Shown here: one piece after another, positions 29,715 to 30,942 of the stretch
Layout: the number at the start of each line of letters is the position of its first letter
Numbering within the stretch: the stretch's first letter is position 1
Origin: a virus
Virus record (IMG/VR): IMGVR_UViG_3300042924_001078
Span: 1 to 30,942 of that record
Length of the DNA stretch: 30,942 nt
Strand: one strand, 5' to 3'
Notes under the pieces: model-generated
What the model saw: only the letters and a program-made list of their open reading frames with translations
Told to the model about the DNA's origin: nothing
Database searches by the model: none
Program-made: the position numbers and the translations under genes

Positions 29715-29953
29715 CCCTGAGTCCTGTCGCCACCGATCTGTGAGAGCATTTTACGGTATTCAATTGATCCCGCTGTGCCTGCTGAGTTGATGTACAGTTG
29801 ATACTGTCTCGCCTCAACTACGCCCTCTGGTGAGCCTGTGCCGACAATGGGAATACTCAGAGAAGCATCAAGCGTCCACGTTCTAAAGGCTTGGGCCATT
29901 TTACCAGATTCATCAACAATTGGCTGTCCAGCATTGAGGATTGGAGTAGTCAT
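29699..29953 (-). CDS. Small conserved head-tail region protein
   Basis: This 84-residue protein (MTTPILNAGQPIVDESGKMA at the start) contains FRTWTLDASLSIPIVGTGSP, then EGVVEARQYQLYINSAGTAG and GGDRTQGWILV. The pattern of LNAGQPIVD, F-x-W, PI-GTGSPEGVVEA-Q-QLY-SAG, GGD-xQGW is a frequent podoviral structural accessory protein next to the stabilization protein. It may trimerise, as the short beta-rich end resembles a fibre or needle tip. It overlaps the gp10-like stop by ATGA. Confidence 0.75.
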   Translation of the reverse strand: MTTPILNAGQPIVDESGKMAQAFRTWTLDASLSIPIVGTGSPEGVVEARQYQLYINSAGTAGSIEYRKMLSQIGGDRTQGWILV

Positions 29954-30942
29954 TTAGCGCCCCCTATGATCTCAGCGTTGAGCTGTATTATTACCGGCTT
30001 GACCGCATCAGTCAGGGTAAACCGGAATATCTCAAAGCGTGATACTCGCCCGTTCTTGCGCCAGATCGCTCGCTTGTCATACTCGCCTACTTTACCGATT
30101 GATCTGGACCGCGCATCTTCCCACGTTTTCCCATCATTGCTTCTATCCATCGTAATCACTGGTTCAATCACAGCAGCGTTGCCCACGCCGGATTCAACAG
30201 TTAACTCAATGGATGGAACGAATATAGACTTGAGGTTATTCTGAAACGGCTGAGTCGCAGCCCTGCGAATAATTGTCTGCCCGTACTCTGTGTAGACAAG
30301 AGGATCAATCCTACCAATGCGCCCGTCAACAAAGTCTCCGCACAGTATCTGGTTGTATGCCTTGCAGATAGCAGTCACCCGGCACACGCTCAACTCTCCT
30401 TCCAGCAGAGACCTGCGCTCATGCCATCGCTTTGCAGTAAGGTCGAACACCAGAGTAGTTGTTGGCAGCGTGAAGCCAATGAAGTAAGCACCGTTCTGCG
30501 AATAGGCCCAGGCGTAGATAGATTGAAGCTGGGCAAGCGTTAGAGCTTGCAGCAGGTTATCTATAGGGGTGCTGCTGATCTTCGCTGTATCGTTGCCAGA
30601 GAGCGCCCAGATGGATGGCCCCTCGTTCTCTCCGCCGCCTACCCACACGAAGGTGTCCTGGGCGTTGATCAAGCTGTATGGAGCGTACACGCCCTTCTGC
30701 AAGAACAACCCTGTCCTCTGGAAAGGGAAGTCAGTCCCGCCGACATTCTGAAAAGCCTCGATGGTCTGTGATCCACTGATGAACAACTGGTTCTTGAACA
30801 CAATAGGCGCAACAGTCACATCTGGGTCTGACTCAGCAGTTCCAAAGTCCAGAGCGTCATAGCTCAGGCCGTCATTGGGAGCCGAACAGATAAACTTCTT
30901 CGTGTCAGTTGTGCAGACAAAGTAGGAGTCAATAAACACCAC
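29950..30942 (-). CDS. Packaged DNA stabilization protein (P22 gp10-like), 5' end missing
   Basis: The 330 residues in the window are the C-terminal two thirds or more of a protein entering from the right edge. Repeated beta-propeller-like blades are visible (FIDSYFVCTTDTKKFICSAP, APIVFKNQLFISGSQTIEAF, NGAYFIGFTLPTTTLVFDLT, KRWHERRS). The terminal domain follows (SNDGKTWEDARSRSIGKVGE, RVSRFEIFRFTLTDA). These match the P22 gp10 stabilization family, which plugs the portal tail and retains the packaged genome. No internal start is proposed; the reading frame is open at the window edge. Confidence 0.85.
   Translation of the reverse strand: MVFIDSYFVCTTDTKKFICSAPNDGLSYDALDFGTAESDPDVTVAPIVFKNQLFISGSQTIEAFQNVGGTDFPFQRTGLFLQKGVYAPYSLINAQDTFVWVGGGENEGPSIWALSGNDTAKISSTPIDNLLQALTLAQLQSIYAWAYSQNGAYFIGFTLPTTTLVFDLTAKRWHERRSLLEGELSVCRVTAICKAYNQILCGDFVDGRIGRIDPLVYTEYGQTIIRRAATQPFQNNLKSIFVPSIELTVESGVGNAAVIEPVITMDRSNDGKTWEDARSRSIGKVGEYDKRAIWRKNGRVSRFEIFRFTLTDAVKPVIIQLNAEIIGGAK

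Noticed and set aside
1-30942. tRNA genes, integrase, attachment sites, insertion sequences
   Set aside because: None were recognised on either strand by reading; the few kilobases outside the window were not available.

Overview
The window is most of the genome of a short-tailed (P22-like) dsDNA bacteriophage. The evidence is a P22-type portal, a scaffold, a GP3-type small terminase with a PBSX-like large terminase, a P22 gp10-type stabilization protein, three large ejection-type proteins and a head-bound fibre. The host is probably a Gram-negative bacterium, likely a proteobacterium. Support for that comes from strong AGGAGG-type ribosome sites, sigma70-like promoters, the lambda-like ninB/ninG genes, a lambda-style GH24 endolysin and a GTA-type holin. 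The small conserved accessory proteins resemble those of aquatic phages and metagenomes. No integrase or large CI-like repressor was seen, so a temperate lifestyle is not supported.

Layout. (1) Middle operon, minus strand, 13151 to 8107: small HTH regulator, replication initiator with a candidate embedded origin, helicase-loader-like protein, HTH protein, SleB-type hydrolase, a cytosine-5 methyltransferase with a second long gene in another frame of the same DNA, ninB, ninG and several small genes, ending at an intrinsic terminator (8045-8067). (2) Late operon, minus strand, starting near 7961-7990: small conserved protein, terS, terL, portal, Cys-rich protein, two cargo-like proteins, scaffold and coat, running off the left edge. 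It re-enters at the right edge with the gp10-like protein, then accessory proteins, three ejection-type proteins, two fibre genes, membrane proteins, holin and endolysin (16706). (3) Early operon, plus strand, 13243-16709: small proteins, dUTPase, Sak-type annealing protein, YqaJ exonuclease and SSB. It meets the late operon tail to tail, the two stop codons sharing a TTAA.

The coat gene leaves on the left and gp10 enters on the right in the same orientation. The genome is therefore circular or circularly permuted, with only roughly 2-4 kb (rest of coat, head-completion gene, start of gp10) outside the window. A compact switch at 13179-13219 has two divergent promoters interlocked on the same 41 bp, feeding the early and middle operons. 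A small independent plus-strand gene (1890-2075) with its own extended -10 promoter sits inside the late operon between two virion-cargo-like genes.

Most notable items: a complete same-strand gene overlap (methyltransferase and a Trp-rich protein, each with its own Shine-Dalgarno); two late genes with pretoxin-like N-terminal modules flanking an oppositely oriented small gene; a possible antisense RNA over the replication initiator leader; iteron-like repeats inside the initiator gene; and a fibre with 30 uninterrupted heptads beside a paralogous second fibre gene. Annotation is essentially gap-free: the longest non-coding stretches are 7939-8106 and 12846-12953, both holding regulatory signals.
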